From: Chitinophagaceae bacterium
GTDB taxonomy: Bacteria > Bacteroidota > Bacteroidia > Chitinophagales > Chitinophagaceae
Direction: 5' to 3'
Length of the DNA stretch: 64,000 bases
Assembly: GCA_016720825.1 (NCBI GenBank)
Contig: JADKJV010000001.1
Location: forward strand, 553,106-617,105
The notes below the pieces were generated by a model. It was not told the origin of the DNA. It was given only the letters and a program-made list of their open reading frames with translations, and searched no databases. Each line of letters opens with the position of its first letter. The stretch's first letter is position 1. The position numbers and the translations under genes were made by a program. Below are positions 42,981 to 51,621 of this stretch, piece after piece.

Positions 42981-43205
42981 AATTCCAAATCACAAAATCC
43001 AAATTCCAAACTCAATACACTATACACAAATTCCAAATCACAAAATCCAAATTCCAAACTCAATACACTATACACAAATTCCAAATCACAAAATCCAAAT
43101 TCCAAACTCAATACACAAATACACAAATTCCAAAACACAAAAGACAAATTCCAAACTCAATACACAAATACACAAATTCCAAAAGACAAAAAACAAATTC
43201 CAAAC
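42981..43205. repeat. 48-nt tandem array of ATTCCAAA words (family F)
   Basis: ATTCCAAATCACAAAATCC recurs at 42982, 43030 and 43078, a strict 48-nt period. Then shorter, degraded units (CAAATTCCAAA, AATACACAAATACAC) reach 43205. No spacer diversity as in CRISPR. It lies between the short subunit III gene and the four-helix-bundle gene. Confidence 0.88.
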
Positions 43206-43208
43206 AAT

Positions 43209-43580
43209 CTACCGGGGTGGATTTGTTTTTTTAGGGTTCAGTTTTAGAAGCATGGCAGAAAAAATTTTACGAAGCTGGCTGGCTTCTTCAATCAACGCTG
43301 CTTTTTCAACTGCTAATTCCTTTTTTTCAAATACCTCCACCAAACCGAGGAAAAACATAGCTTCTTTTGCTTCTTTCCTGCTAATCCTGATCCGGTGGAT
43401 TAAATCACCCGGACCGAGATTTTCATTTGCTTCTATATAATTAGCGCCTACTGATCCACTGGCGCGAACTACCTGCTTAATATCTTCCAGGTTCTCCGTA
43501 TCTCTTTTCAGTTTCCGGCAAAACCTTCTCACATTACCTGCAAACGCAAAACAGCGTTGCTCAAGTTCTTGTCCAAACAT
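43209..43580 (-). CDS. Four helix bundle protein (S23/IVP type)
   Basis: 123 residues, all helical. ELEQRCFAFAGNVRRFCRKL, QVVRASGSVGANYIEANEN, DLIHRIRISRKEAKEAMFFLGL and the closing helices are typical of the family first found coded in 23S rRNA intervening sequences. Family members are often in variable genome regions. Here it interrupts the oxidase cluster between ctaB and the short subunit III gene, and is bracketed by family F repeats (42981-43205 and 43633-43664). Likely a later insertion. Molecular role unknown. Confidence 0.85.
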   Translation of the reverse strand: MFGQELEQRCFAFAGNVRRFCRKLKRDTENLEDIKQVVRASGSVGANYIEANENLGPGDLIHRIRISRKEAKEAMFFLGLVEVFEKKELAVEKAALIEEASQLRKIFSAMLLKLNPKKTNPPR

Positions 43581-43632
43581 AACCTCACATTTTTCAATCT
43601 CACAATATAAAAACCGCCCTTCCAGTTTAGAA

Positions 43633-43664
43633 GTTTGGATTTTGTCTTTTGGATTTTGGAATTT
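43633..43664. repeat. Family F tract after ctaB
   Basis: GTTTGGATTTTGTC and TTTTGGATTTTGGAATTT words, opposite in orientation to the 42981-43205 array. It abuts the TAA stop of ctaB. With the array it flanks the four-helix-bundle gene. Confidence 0.7.
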
Positions 43665-44546
43665 TTATGCTTTGCTAAGCAACCAGGCCAACATCACCAC
43701 CGGCAAATACATATAACTCCCAAACATCACCTTCCTCGCCGATCCCACATCCATATTCCTGTACAGTGCAATACTCCTTCCCAGCATAAACATATTTGCC
43801 AGTACTACCAGGCAAATACTGATTATTCCTTTCAGGTCGCTGAATGTACACATGCCTGTGAAATAAGGCGACATAGTTACCGGCAGCAGCAGTAATGAAT
43901 ACAAAACTGTTTGCAGCGCCGTGAACTTTGTCGGGCCTTCAGCAGCCGGCAATAACTTAAAGCCAACAGCTGAATAATCCCTGTGTGCCACCCAGGCTAT
44001 CGCCCAGAAATGGGGGAACTGCCAGAAAAACTGAAAGGCGAATAATATCCATCCTCCCAGTGTCAGTGCATTCTCGCCGGCTGTCCACCCGATCAAACAG
44101 GGTAAAGCACCCGGTATCGCCCCTGCCAGCACCGCTATTGAATTTACTTTCTTCAATGGCGTGTAGATAAAGGCGTAGAGAAATAAACTGAAAGCCGCAA
44201 TACCTGCCGTCAGCCAGTTAAAATAATGTCCGAGGATATATACACCGGCAGCTCCTGTAATGATGGCAAAAATCCATCCTTCTGTTACAGAAACCCTGCC
44301 TGCAGCCACGGGCCTTTTGGCCGTACGCTTCATTTGTGCATCAGTATCCTTTTCCACTACCTGGTTGATGGCATTGGCACTGCCTGTTACCAGCATCCCA
44401 CCTGCAAAGAGCAATCCTATCATTTTCCAGAAATCAACAAAATTCTCTGAACCGGGTGTCAGTGCAAAACTCATGACCGAACTGAACACCACCATGATAG
44501 TCAGCGAAGGCTTGATCAGCAGTAAATAATCTTTTACCTTTTTCAT
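43665..44546 (-). CDS. ctaB: Protoheme IX farnesyltransferase
   Basis: 293 residues from ATG 44546 (MKKVKDYLLLIKPSLT), preferred over a TTG upstream. It converts heme b to heme o, the first step to heme a, in the inner membrane. UbiA-family motifs: NAINQVVEKDTDAQMKRTAKRPVAAG (the NxxxDxxxDxxMxRT box) and FFWQFPHFWAIAWVAHRDY with a second Asp-rich-like loop. Nine helices are visible. Sits just behind coxA, consistent with heme supply to the oxidase. Confidence 0.95.
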   Translation of the reverse strand: MKKVKDYLLLIKPSLTIMVVFSSVMSFALTPGSENFVDFWKMIGLLFAGGMLVTGSANAINQVVEKDTDAQMKRTAKRPVAAGRVSVTEGWIFAIITGAAGVYILGHYFNWLTAGIAAFSLFLYAFIYTPLKKVNSIAVLAGAIPGALPCLIGWTAGENALTLGGWILFAFQFFWQFPHFWAIAWVAHRDYSAVGFKLLPAAEGPTKFTALQTVLYSLLLLPVTMSPYFTGMCTFSDLKGIISICLVVLANMFMLGRSIALYRNMDVGSARKVMFGSYMYLPVVMLAWLLSKA

Positions 44547-44612
44547 CCGTCGCTGTATTTTCAAAAAAACTTCTCGTTAATCGTTCTCACTTGTCTTGCG
44601 CACATCAAGCTA

Positions 44613-46424
44613 TTAATGCTTGCTTTCATCGGGGCCCACTGGTTCATTCTGGGGAATAAATTCCCTGCCATCTTTTGCATAGTCATATGGCCAGCGGTGA
44701 ACTTCAGGAATTTCACCATCCCAGTTACCATGTCCGGGGCGGATCGGTGTGGTCCACTCCAGTGTATTGGCACCCCAGGGATTCTGGGTCCTTACTTTCC
44801 TTCCTTTATATATAGAATAGAAGAAATTGAAGACAAACATCAGCTGAACAGCAAACACGATGATTGAAACCACAGTAATCATTTTATCCAGTTCGCCGAA
44901 CTGGGAGAATGACACCCAGCTGCTCTTATCGAGATAACGGCGGGGCATACCTGCCAGACCTTCGTAGTGCATAGGCCAGAAGATCAGGTAAGAACCGATC
45001 ATGGTTACCCAGAAATGGATATAACCAAGTGTGTTGTTCATATATCGCCCGAACATTTTCGGGAACCAGTGGTAAACGCCTGCGAACATACCGAAGAACG
45101 ATGCCACACCCATTACAATGTGGAAGTGTGCCACTACAAACATGGTATCGTGCAGGTGAATGTCAATGGTAGAGTTGCCGAGGAAGATACCGGTCAAACC
45201 ACCGGAGATGAACAGGCTCACAAAACCGATGGCGAACAGCGTAGCCGGGGTAAACCGGATATTACCGCGCCATAATGTAGTAAGCCAGTTAAACACCTTG
45301 ATGGCCGATGGTACGGCAATCAGCAATGTCAGTAATACGAAGATGGATCCGAGGAAGGGATTCAGTCCCGTTACAAACATGTGGTGCGCCCATACCAGAA
45401 AGGCGAGGATCGTAATCGCGAATAATGAACCAAGCATGGCCATATAACCGAAGATGGGTTTGCGGCTGTTGACGGAAAGGATTTCCGACACCATGCCCAT
45501 CGCGGGTAATAAGATGATATATACTTCAGGGTGACCCAGGAACCAGAATAAGTGCTGGAACAGGATTGCACTACCACCTTCATTGGGCAGCAATTGTCCG
45601 TTCACATAAATATCACTCAGGTAGAAGCTGGTACCGAGGTTACGATCGAATAATAAGAGGATAAAGCCTGACAACAGTACGGGGAATGATAACACACCGA
45701 GTACAGCGGTGAAGAACATCGCCCAGATTGGCAGGGGCAGACGGGTCATACCCATACCTTTTGTACGAAGGTTCAGGATAGTTGAAATATAGTTCAGACC
45801 ACCGAGCAGGGATGAAACTACGAAAAGGGCCATACTGGTAATCCACAAGTCCATACCGAGTTTTGATCCGATCGATGCCGCACCCAGGGCACTCAATGGC
45901 GGATAGCTTGTCCAGCCACCTGCTGCAGGACCAGTCTGGATAAACATCGAAGACATCATCACCACACTGGCCAGGAAGAAGAACCAGTATGAAAGCATGT
46001 TCAGGAAGGGGGAAGCCATATCACGGGCACCGATCTGCAGGGGAATAAGCAGGTTCGCAAAGGTTCCGCTCAGACCGGCAGTCAGTACAAAGAACACGAG
46101 TACGGTTCCGTGCATGGTTACCAGGGCATAGTAAAATTCAGGAGCAATGCGTCCGCCTTTTGCCCAATGGCCGAACACTGTTTCCAGGATCGGGAAATTG
46201 GTATCGGGGTAACCGAGTTGAAGGCGGAATAATACGGAGAAAAGGCCTCCGATGATTGCCCAGATAATACCAGTGATCAAAAACTGTTTTGCAATCGTTT
46301 TATGATCCTGGCTGAAGATGTACTTACTGATGAATGTTTCATTGTGATGATGAACATGGTGTTCATTGTGGTGAACATCATGTGTCGTTATCACTTCAGG
46401 ATGTACATGCATTGCTTCGCTCAT
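44613..46424 (-). CDS. coxA: Cytochrome c oxidase subunit I
   Basis: 603 residues, twelve helices plus a charged His-rich N-terminus (HHNEHHVHHHNE). It holds heme a and the heme a3-CuB site and pumps protons. Seen: WFLGHPEVYIILLPAMG (CuB His-Tyr), WAHHMFVTGL (CuB His pair), HDTMFVVAHFHIVMG (heme a3 and a ligands), and the NTLEWTTP tail typical of A-type oxidases. GHPEVY suggests an A1-like proton path. Follows coxB by about 42 bp. Confidence 0.97.
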   Translation of the reverse strand: MSEAMHVHPEVITTHDVHHNEHHVHHHNETFISKYIFSQDHKTIAKQFLITGIIWAIIGGLFSVLFRLQLGYPDTNFPILETVFGHWAKGGRIAPEFYYALVTMHGTVLVFFVLTAGLSGTFANLLIPLQIGARDMASPFLNMLSYWFFFLASVVMMSSMFIQTGPAAGGWTSYPPLSALGAASIGSKLGMDLWITSMALFVVSSLLGGLNYISTILNLRTKGMGMTRLPLPIWAMFFTAVLGVLSFPVLLSGFILLLFDRNLGTSFYLSDIYVNGQLLPNEGGSAILFQHLFWFLGHPEVYIILLPAMGMVSEILSVNSRKPIFGYMAMLGSLFAITILAFLVWAHHMFVTGLNPFLGSIFVLLTLLIAVPSAIKVFNWLTTLWRGNIRFTPATLFAIGFVSLFISGGLTGIFLGNSTIDIHLHDTMFVVAHFHIVMGVASFFGMFAGVYHWFPKMFGRYMNNTLGYIHFWVTMIGSYLIFWPMHYEGLAGMPRRYLDKSSWVSFSQFGELDKMITVVSIIVFAVQLMFVFNFFYSIYKGRKVRTQNPWGANTLEWTTPIRPGHGNWDGEIPEVHRWPYDYAKDGREFIPQNEPVGPDESKH

Positions 46425-46466
46425 AGTCGTTTATTTTAGGCCTAGTCCTTGTTTCAGTTTCTGTAA

Positions 46467-47504
46467 TTAATGAGGTGTGGTTATTGCTGCGGCAATCACG
46501 CTGTCTTTCTTTACAGAAGGATCCAGCTGGGGATTAGCCACCAGGTATTGGGGTTTTTTAGCTGCCATCCAGGCATCAAACTCCTCCTGTGTTTCAACCA
46601 CGACCACACCACGCATACCCGTATGTCCTTTACCGCACATCTGGTCGCAGGCAAGTTCAAATACGAAATCAGGGTTCTTTGTTTTCGTCTGCATTTCTTT
46701 TGTTGTAAACCTCGGCGTGAACCAGAGTGTGGTTGGTGTACCGGGTACCGCATCCATTTTCATACGGAAATGCGGAAGACCCACACTGTGGATTACGTCT
46801 TTGGCGCCGATCACCAGTTTAACGGGACGGTTCACCACCAGGTGCATTTCCTGGGCTACGTAAACATCATCATGGTTATAAGTATCCTCCCAGATCTGTC
46901 CGAGCGGATTCTCATGCTTCTCATCAATGTTTTTGAAATATTTTTTACCAAGTACTTTATCAGCACCCGGGTAACGGAATTCCCAGCCGAATTGCTTTCC
47001 GGTTACTTCAACTATCATCGCATCTTTCGGGGCATCGCCGGTAATGCGGTACCAGTAAACCAGTCCGAATGTAACCAGCACAGTCAGTGAAATGGCAGGG
47101 ATTACCGTCCAGATCAGCTCCAGTTTATTATTATGCGGGAAATAATACGGTTTGCGGTTATCAGACTCCTGGTATTTATAAGAAAACCAGAACAGCAGGA
47201 TCTGTGTAATAAAGAATACCACACCGGTAAGCCCCATGGTAATCCAGAGCATGCGGTCAATACTCACGCCCTGAACAGAAGCAGATTCCGGAAGGATCTT
47301 GTCTTTCAGTTTTACATTGCAGTAATACACGCCGATCAGGCCCACGATGAGGAAGGCCAGCAGCAGAAAGGCATTGACCCGGTTGGATTGCTTGCGGGAT
47401 TTCTCTTCTCCCCTCAATACAGCCACATACTCGCTTGCTTTGGCAATCTGAAAAGTAATCAGGAAGCCAAAAACCAGGATCGCAACGACGAAAAATGTTT
47501 GCAT
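46467..47504 (-). CDS. coxB: Cytochrome c oxidase subunit II
   Basis: 345 residues. Three hydrophobic segments near the N-terminus (FFVVAILVFGFLITFQIA, NAFLLLAFLIVGLIGVYYC and MLWITMGLTGVVFFITQILLFWF). The periplasmic cupredoxin domain bears the CuA site CDQMCGKGHTGMRG (CxxxCxxxHxxxM) with the first His in the VIHSVGLPHFRMK region. No fused cytochrome c domain at the C-terminus, so electrons must arrive from ActA/ActE or another cytochrome. It is the first oxidase gene after the ACIII genes. Confidence 0.95.
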   Translation of the reverse strand: MQTFFVVAILVFGFLITFQIAKASEYVAVLRGEEKSRKQSNRVNAFLLLAFLIVGLIGVYYCNVKLKDKILPESASVQGVSIDRMLWITMGLTGVVFFITQILLFWFSYKYQESDNRKPYYFPHNNKLELIWTVIPAISLTVLVTFGLVYWYRITGDAPKDAMIVEVTGKQFGWEFRYPGADKVLGKKYFKNIDEKHENPLGQIWEDTYNHDDVYVAQEMHLVVNRPVKLVIGAKDVIHSVGLPHFRMKMDAVPGTPTTLWFTPRFTTKEMQTKTKNPDFVFELACDQMCGKGHTGMRGVVVVETQEEFDAWMAAKKPQYLVANPQLDPSVKKDSVIAAAITTPH

Positions 47505-47549
47505 AAACTAATATTCAGTTTGTCTATCGGTTTTCGTTTCAATTCTAAA

Positions 47550-48779
47550 TCAGGTATGGTGAATCAGGCTTTCTTTTACAAAAGGATGATTCTTTGCCAG
47601 CAACGGTGATTTACTCAGCGCCCTGCCGGCTACGAACATAATCAGTCCAACAAAACCCAGGGCCACACCTAAATCATATACCATCAGGGGTACACGGTTC
47701 GGTGAAATACCGGGGAACACCATTTGGTAGAAATCCAGCCAGTGACCAAAAATGATCAGTACGGCCATGAAAGTAATGGTGCTGTATTTGCGTTTTGATC
47801 CCCTTCTCATCAGGAGAAGCAGCGGGGCCAGGAAGTTGATGATAAACATCAGCCAGAATACGCCACTATATGCGCCGGATGCGCGGGGTTTGAAATAAGT
47901 TGTTTCCTCAGGAATGTTTGCATACCAGATCAGCATGAACTGGGAGAACCAGAGGTAAGTCCAGAAGATTGAGAAGGCAAACATGAATTTACCGATATCA
48001 TGCAGGTGCTCTTCGTTGGTGTATTCGAGGTAACCATTGTTTTTCAGGAATACAACAAACAAACAGATCAGTGACATACCGGCAACAAATGAACTGGAGA
48101 AAGTATACCAGCTGTACATGGTGCTGTACCAGTGTGCATCAATGCTCATCAGCCACAACCAGGGGATGGAAGACATTACTGTGAGTGCGAACACTACAAT
48201 ATATGCAGCTGCCCAAACGGTATTATTCCAGATATATTTTTTGGCTGATTCACGGTTTTCGAGGGGTTTTTCATCGAGACTGCGGCTCAGTTTCCTCATT
48301 TTATAACCCAGCAGTGACCAGGCCACGATGGTGAAAACAGTCCAGCCGGCGAAGAAACCTTTATTCAGGAAACCTTTTTTCCATTCCAGGGCATCATCCC
48401 CTTTTACAGCTTCAGCATTCGTCCAATGGTATAATTCATGATTACTTCCGAAGCAAATTGCCAGAAGGATGGCACCTGAAATAACACCGATCACAGGTAC
48501 TACTGCAGAAATCGCTTCCGGCACACGACGGAAAGCCATTTGCCAGCCACCCCAAGCCAGGGTTGTGGCGCAGATGAAAAACATGGCCGCGTTACAAATC
48601 AGCAGGAAATAAACACCATTGTGCAGCAAGGATCCCCAGAAACGGGCCTGCTTATGCACATCACTACTGGATCCGCTGGTAATATATAAGCCGATAATTG
48701 CCAGTACTCCCAACGCCATAAATGCAAAGGCGACGGTATTGTATTTTTTTGGTACTGTAAACTGTTCGCGTATTGACAT
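47550..48779 (-). CDS. actF: Alternative complex III subunit ActF
   Basis: 409 residues, about ten helices. NrfD/PsrC-like membrane protein, the second large membrane subunit of ACIII. Seen: the His-bearing helix WGSLLHNGVYFLLICNAAMFF, FGSNHELYHW, FSIFWTYLWFSQFMLIWYANIPEET (characteristic of ActF). It forms a quinone-site half with ActC. It follows actE by 32 bp. Confidence 0.93.
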   Translation of the reverse strand: MSIREQFTVPKKYNTVAFAFMALGVLAIIGLYITSGSSSDVHKQARFWGSLLHNGVYFLLICNAAMFFICATTLAWGGWQMAFRRVPEAISAVVPVIGVISGAILLAICFGSNHELYHWTNAEAVKGDDALEWKKGFLNKGFFAGWTVFTIVAWSLLGYKMRKLSRSLDEKPLENRESAKKYIWNNTVWAAAYIVVFALTVMSSIPWLWLMSIDAHWYSTMYSWYTFSSSFVAGMSLICLFVVFLKNNGYLEYTNEEHLHDIGKFMFAFSIFWTYLWFSQFMLIWYANIPEETTYFKPRASGAYSGVFWLMFIINFLAPLLLLMRRGSKRKYSTITFMAVLIIFGHWLDFYQMVFPGISPNRVPLMVYDLGVALGFVGLIMFVAGRALSKSPLLAKNHPFVKESLIHHT

Positions 48780-48811
48780 CGTGTTCGTTTATTAAAATTC
48801 TTAAATGATCA

Positions 48812-49477
48812 TCATTTTACAACAGGTTTCGCGGCGGCAGTGTCGGCCGTTGCGGTTGTTGTTACAGGCGTTGCTGCAGTTGCCGCAGCCTGCTTGTTCT
48901 TAATATAAGTAACCACCATCCAGCGTTGGGTGGGGTTCAGCTGTGATTTATATGAGCCCATGTTGTTACGTCCGTTTGTAACAGAAAAATACATGGTACC
49001 CTCAGCCATCTTCAGGTAAAGCGGATTGCTTATCAGGTTGGCCGGCGCATTGGGAAAAGGACCATCGCCGCCATAACTGGGTTTCCAAAGGGGACCGTTA
49101 CCGTCGAGTTTGGCACCATGGCAAATTGCACAGTTTACCAGATACAGACGCTCAGCTTCTGTCATATCCATTTTATAGCTGCTGTCTTTTGTAAGCGGAT
49201 TGACCAGGGAAGGTGAATTCGCATAACCGGCAGAATCAAATGCCAGGGTATTGGTAAATAACAGATCGCCGCGGGCAATAGTTCCTTCCACAGGCATGGC
49301 TGTGTAATTCACTTTCTCATCTTTCAGTGCCTCGGTGCTGGCATACGTTTCATAAGCCCTGCTGTAACTCATATCGGGCATATATACACGGCCTGTATCG
49401 CGGCGCACTTTGCTGCAACTTACAAATACAGTTGCGCCAAGTGCCAGCGTTGCTATGATCCAGATTTTTTTCATCAT
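48812..49477 (-). CDS. actE: Alternative complex III subunit ActE, monoheme cytochrome c
   Basis: 221 residues from ATG 49477 (MMKKIWIIATLALGATVFVSCS). Lipoprotein signal with lipobox Cys. One heme c motif CAICHG in LYLVNCAICHGAKLDGNG, axial Met likely in GRNNMGSY. A low-complexity tail rich in Ala and Thr (AAATAATPVTTTATADTAAA) ends it. It accepts electrons from ActA and donates to the oxidase or a soluble cytochrome. Confidence 0.92.
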   Translation of the reverse strand: MMKKIWIIATLALGATVFVSCSKVRRDTGRVYMPDMSYSRAYETYASTEALKDEKVNYTAMPVEGTIARGDLLFTNTLAFDSAGYANSPSLVNPLTKDSSYKMDMTEAERLYLVNCAICHGAKLDGNGPLWKPSYGGDGPFPNAPANLISNPLYLKMAEGTMYFSVTNGRNNMGSYKSQLNPTQRWMVVTYIKNKQAAATAATPVTTTATADTAAAKPVVK

Positions 49478-49494
49478 CAGTTGATTAAACAATT

Positions 49495-50094
49495 TTAAGA
49501 TTGTGCTGCAGCGGCTTCACCGGTTTTTTCAAAACGTTTTTTCTCGCTGTCGTAACGACCGATCCACCAGCCGGTTTCCCTGTACTCCACTTTCACTTCT
49601 TCAGCACCCAGGCCTTGCAGGAAACTAACCGCTTCGCCATCATTCGTTTTATCTGTGCATTCCAGTGCCATTACAAAGGTGTCGTCTGTTGAACGGGGAT
49701 TGAAATGGTCTTTCCGTACAAACGGTGCCAGCTGGCAGAGATAACAGAATGTAAGTACCATGCCCACCGCTGCAAAAAGAACAGTCAGCTCGAATGTGAT
49801 GGGAATCCACGCCGGCAAAGAGAAGAATGGTTTACCGCCAAAGTTCAGGCGCCAGTCAATTGTCAATGCCCAGGTAATAAATCCCACAGCAGTGGCAGTT
49901 CCGGAGATACCATAAATAAAACCTGCGGTATGCAGACTGGTATCGCGGAGGCCCATGGCTTTATCCAGCCCATGGATCGGGAAGGGTGTGAATACATCAT
50001 GGATTTTATAACCGGCACGGCGCGTTTTTTTCACCGCGGGGAATAAAACCTCTTCGTCTTTAAAACACCCTGTTACAAATTTTTTTACAGCCAT
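49495..50094 (-). CDS. actD: Alternative complex III subunit ActD (DUF3341)
   Basis: 199 residues. DUF3341 family: N-terminal soluble domain (VKKTRRAGYKIHDVFTPFPIHGLDKAMGLRDT), two helices (FIYGISGTATAVGFITWAL and ITFELTVLFAAVGMVLTFCYL), then a soluble tail with HFNPRSTDDTFVMALE. It is a peripheral/membrane subunit of ACIII. Gene order actC-actD-actE is conserved. Confidence 0.92.
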   Translation of the reverse strand: MAVKKFVTGCFKDEEVLFPAVKKTRRAGYKIHDVFTPFPIHGLDKAMGLRDTSLHTAGFIYGISGTATAVGFITWALTIDWRLNFGGKPFFSLPAWIPITFELTVLFAAVGMVLTFCYLCQLAPFVRKDHFNPRSTDDTFVMALECTDKTNDGEAVSFLQGLGAEEVKVEYRETGWWIGRYDSEKKRFEKTGEAAAAQS

Positions 50095-50115
50095 ATACTT
50101 GTTTCAGATCTTTAA

Positions 50116-51564
50116 TTAATGTTCGTGCAAATGCTTATCGCCGAATTGGTTTACCGTTTCCACTTCAATACCACCCATCTTATCCTTGAAATTACCGCCG
50201 CTCCGCTTCAGGATATGCTTGATCTCAGCGATCGCAATAACCGGGAAGAATTTGGAGAACAGGAAATAACAGGTAAAGAACAGACCAAACGTACCCATGT
50301 AGAAGCCAACCTCCCAGATAGTGGGCCGGTAGTATGTGCTCCAGGAACTGGGCAGGTAGTCGCGGTAAACAGAAGTAACGATGATTACAAAACGTTCGAA
50401 CCACATACCGATATTCACCAGGATAGACATGAAGAAAGTAACAACCAGGTTCCTTCTCATTTTCCTGAACCAGAAAATCTGCGGTGACAAAACGTTACAT
50501 CCCATCATGATCCAGTAGCTCCATCCATAAGGGCTGAACAGGTTCACGCGGTTTTCCTTGAATGCAAACCACTCATAATCCACGTGGCTGTACCAGGCCA
50601 TGAACAGCTCGGTGAGGTAAGCGATACCCACGATAGAACCCGTAAGTACAATTACCTTATTCATCACCTCAATATGTTCCAGTGTAATATATTCCTGCAG
50701 TCCTAATACTTTTCTGGTTACTACCAGCAGGGTCTGTACCATCGCAAAACCGGAGAAGATGGCACCCGCAACGAAATAAGGCGGGAAGATGGTGGTATGC
50801 CAGCCCGGTACGACTGAAGTGGCGAAGTCAAAGGATACAATCGTGTGCACAGAAAGTACAAGCGGTGTACTCAAACCGGCTAACACCAGTGAAAGGGCTT
50901 CATGACGCTGCCAGTGTTTGGTACTGCCTGTCCATCCGAATGCAGCCACACCATAAAACACTTTTCTCCATTTCTTCTTGGCACGGTCACGCAGGGTGGC
51001 CAGGTCAGGAATCAGACCGGAATACCAGAATAAAAGTGATACAGTAAAATAAGTAGAGATCGCAAATACGTCCCAGAGCAGGGGTGAGTTAAAATTCACC
51101 CACAAAGGTCCCCGGGTATTGGGATAAGGCAGTACAAAGAAGGCATTCCACACACGGCCCATGTGCCAGATCGGGAACTGGCCGGCGCAGATAACGGCGA
51201 AGATGGTCATGGCCTCGGCGGCGCGGTTAACACCCGTTCTCCAGCCCTGGCGGAACAGCAGCAGGATCGCGGAGATCAGGGTTCCGGCGTGACCGATACC
51301 CACCCACCAAACGAAGTTGGTGATATCCCATCCCCAACCGATTGTTTTTCCGAGGTTCCACTGGCCTGTACCATACATTACCTCCATGGTTACTGAAACG
51401 ATTCCAAATACCAGCATGAGTACTGAAATCAGGAAACCCGTCCACCATAATTTGGAAGGCTTGGCTTCCACCGGACGGCAGATATCTTCAGTTACCTGGT
51501 GGTAGTCTTTATCACCTTCCACCAGCGCCGGTCTTACCTGTGATTCGTATCTGAGTAATGACAT
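50116..51564 (-). CDS. actC: Alternative complex III subunit ActC, NrfD-like quinol-site subunit
   Basis: 482 residues, ten helices. NrfD family with GIGHAGTLISAILLLFRQGWRTG (quinone-site His), GQFPIWHMGRVW, and LSVHTIVSFDFATSVVPGWHTTIFPPYFVAGAIFSGFAMV. It oxidises menaquinol together with the ActB iron-sulfur chain. The N-terminus carries a soluble segment. Between actB and actD in the conserved order. Confidence 0.95.
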   Translation of the reverse strand: MSLLRYESQVRPALVEGDKDYHQVTEDICRPVEAKPSKLWWTGFLISVLMLVFGIVSVTMEVMYGTGQWNLGKTIGWGWDITNFVWWVGIGHAGTLISAILLLFRQGWRTGVNRAAEAMTIFAVICAGQFPIWHMGRVWNAFFVLPYPNTRGPLWVNFNSPLLWDVFAISTYFTVSLLFWYSGLIPDLATLRDRAKKKWRKVFYGVAAFGWTGSTKHWQRHEALSLVLAGLSTPLVLSVHTIVSFDFATSVVPGWHTTIFPPYFVAGAIFSGFAMVQTLLVVTRKVLGLQEYITLEHIEVMNKVIVLTGSIVGIAYLTELFMAWYSHVDYEWFAFKENRVNLFSPYGWSYWIMMGCNVLSPQIFWFRKMRRNLVVTFFMSILVNIGMWFERFVIIVTSVYRDYLPSSWSTYYRPTIWEVGFYMGTFGLFFTCYFLFSKFFPVIAIAEIKHILKRSGGNFKDKMGGIEVETVNQFGDKHLHEH

Positions 51565-51621
51565 AATATTTTGTGCTTTTAGCTCCTGTCGTTTATTGTT
51601 GCGTTAGTTAGGTTTACCGGA

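Noticed and set aside
42981..43205. CRISPR array
   Set aside because: The 48-nt period is a plain tandem repeat; there are no distinct spacers between conserved repeats and no cas genes nearby.
42970..43440. Protein-coding frame on the plus strand across the 48-nt array
   Set aside because: The translation is repetitive (PNHKIQIPNSIH) and comes from repeat DNA antisense to the four-helix-bundle gene.
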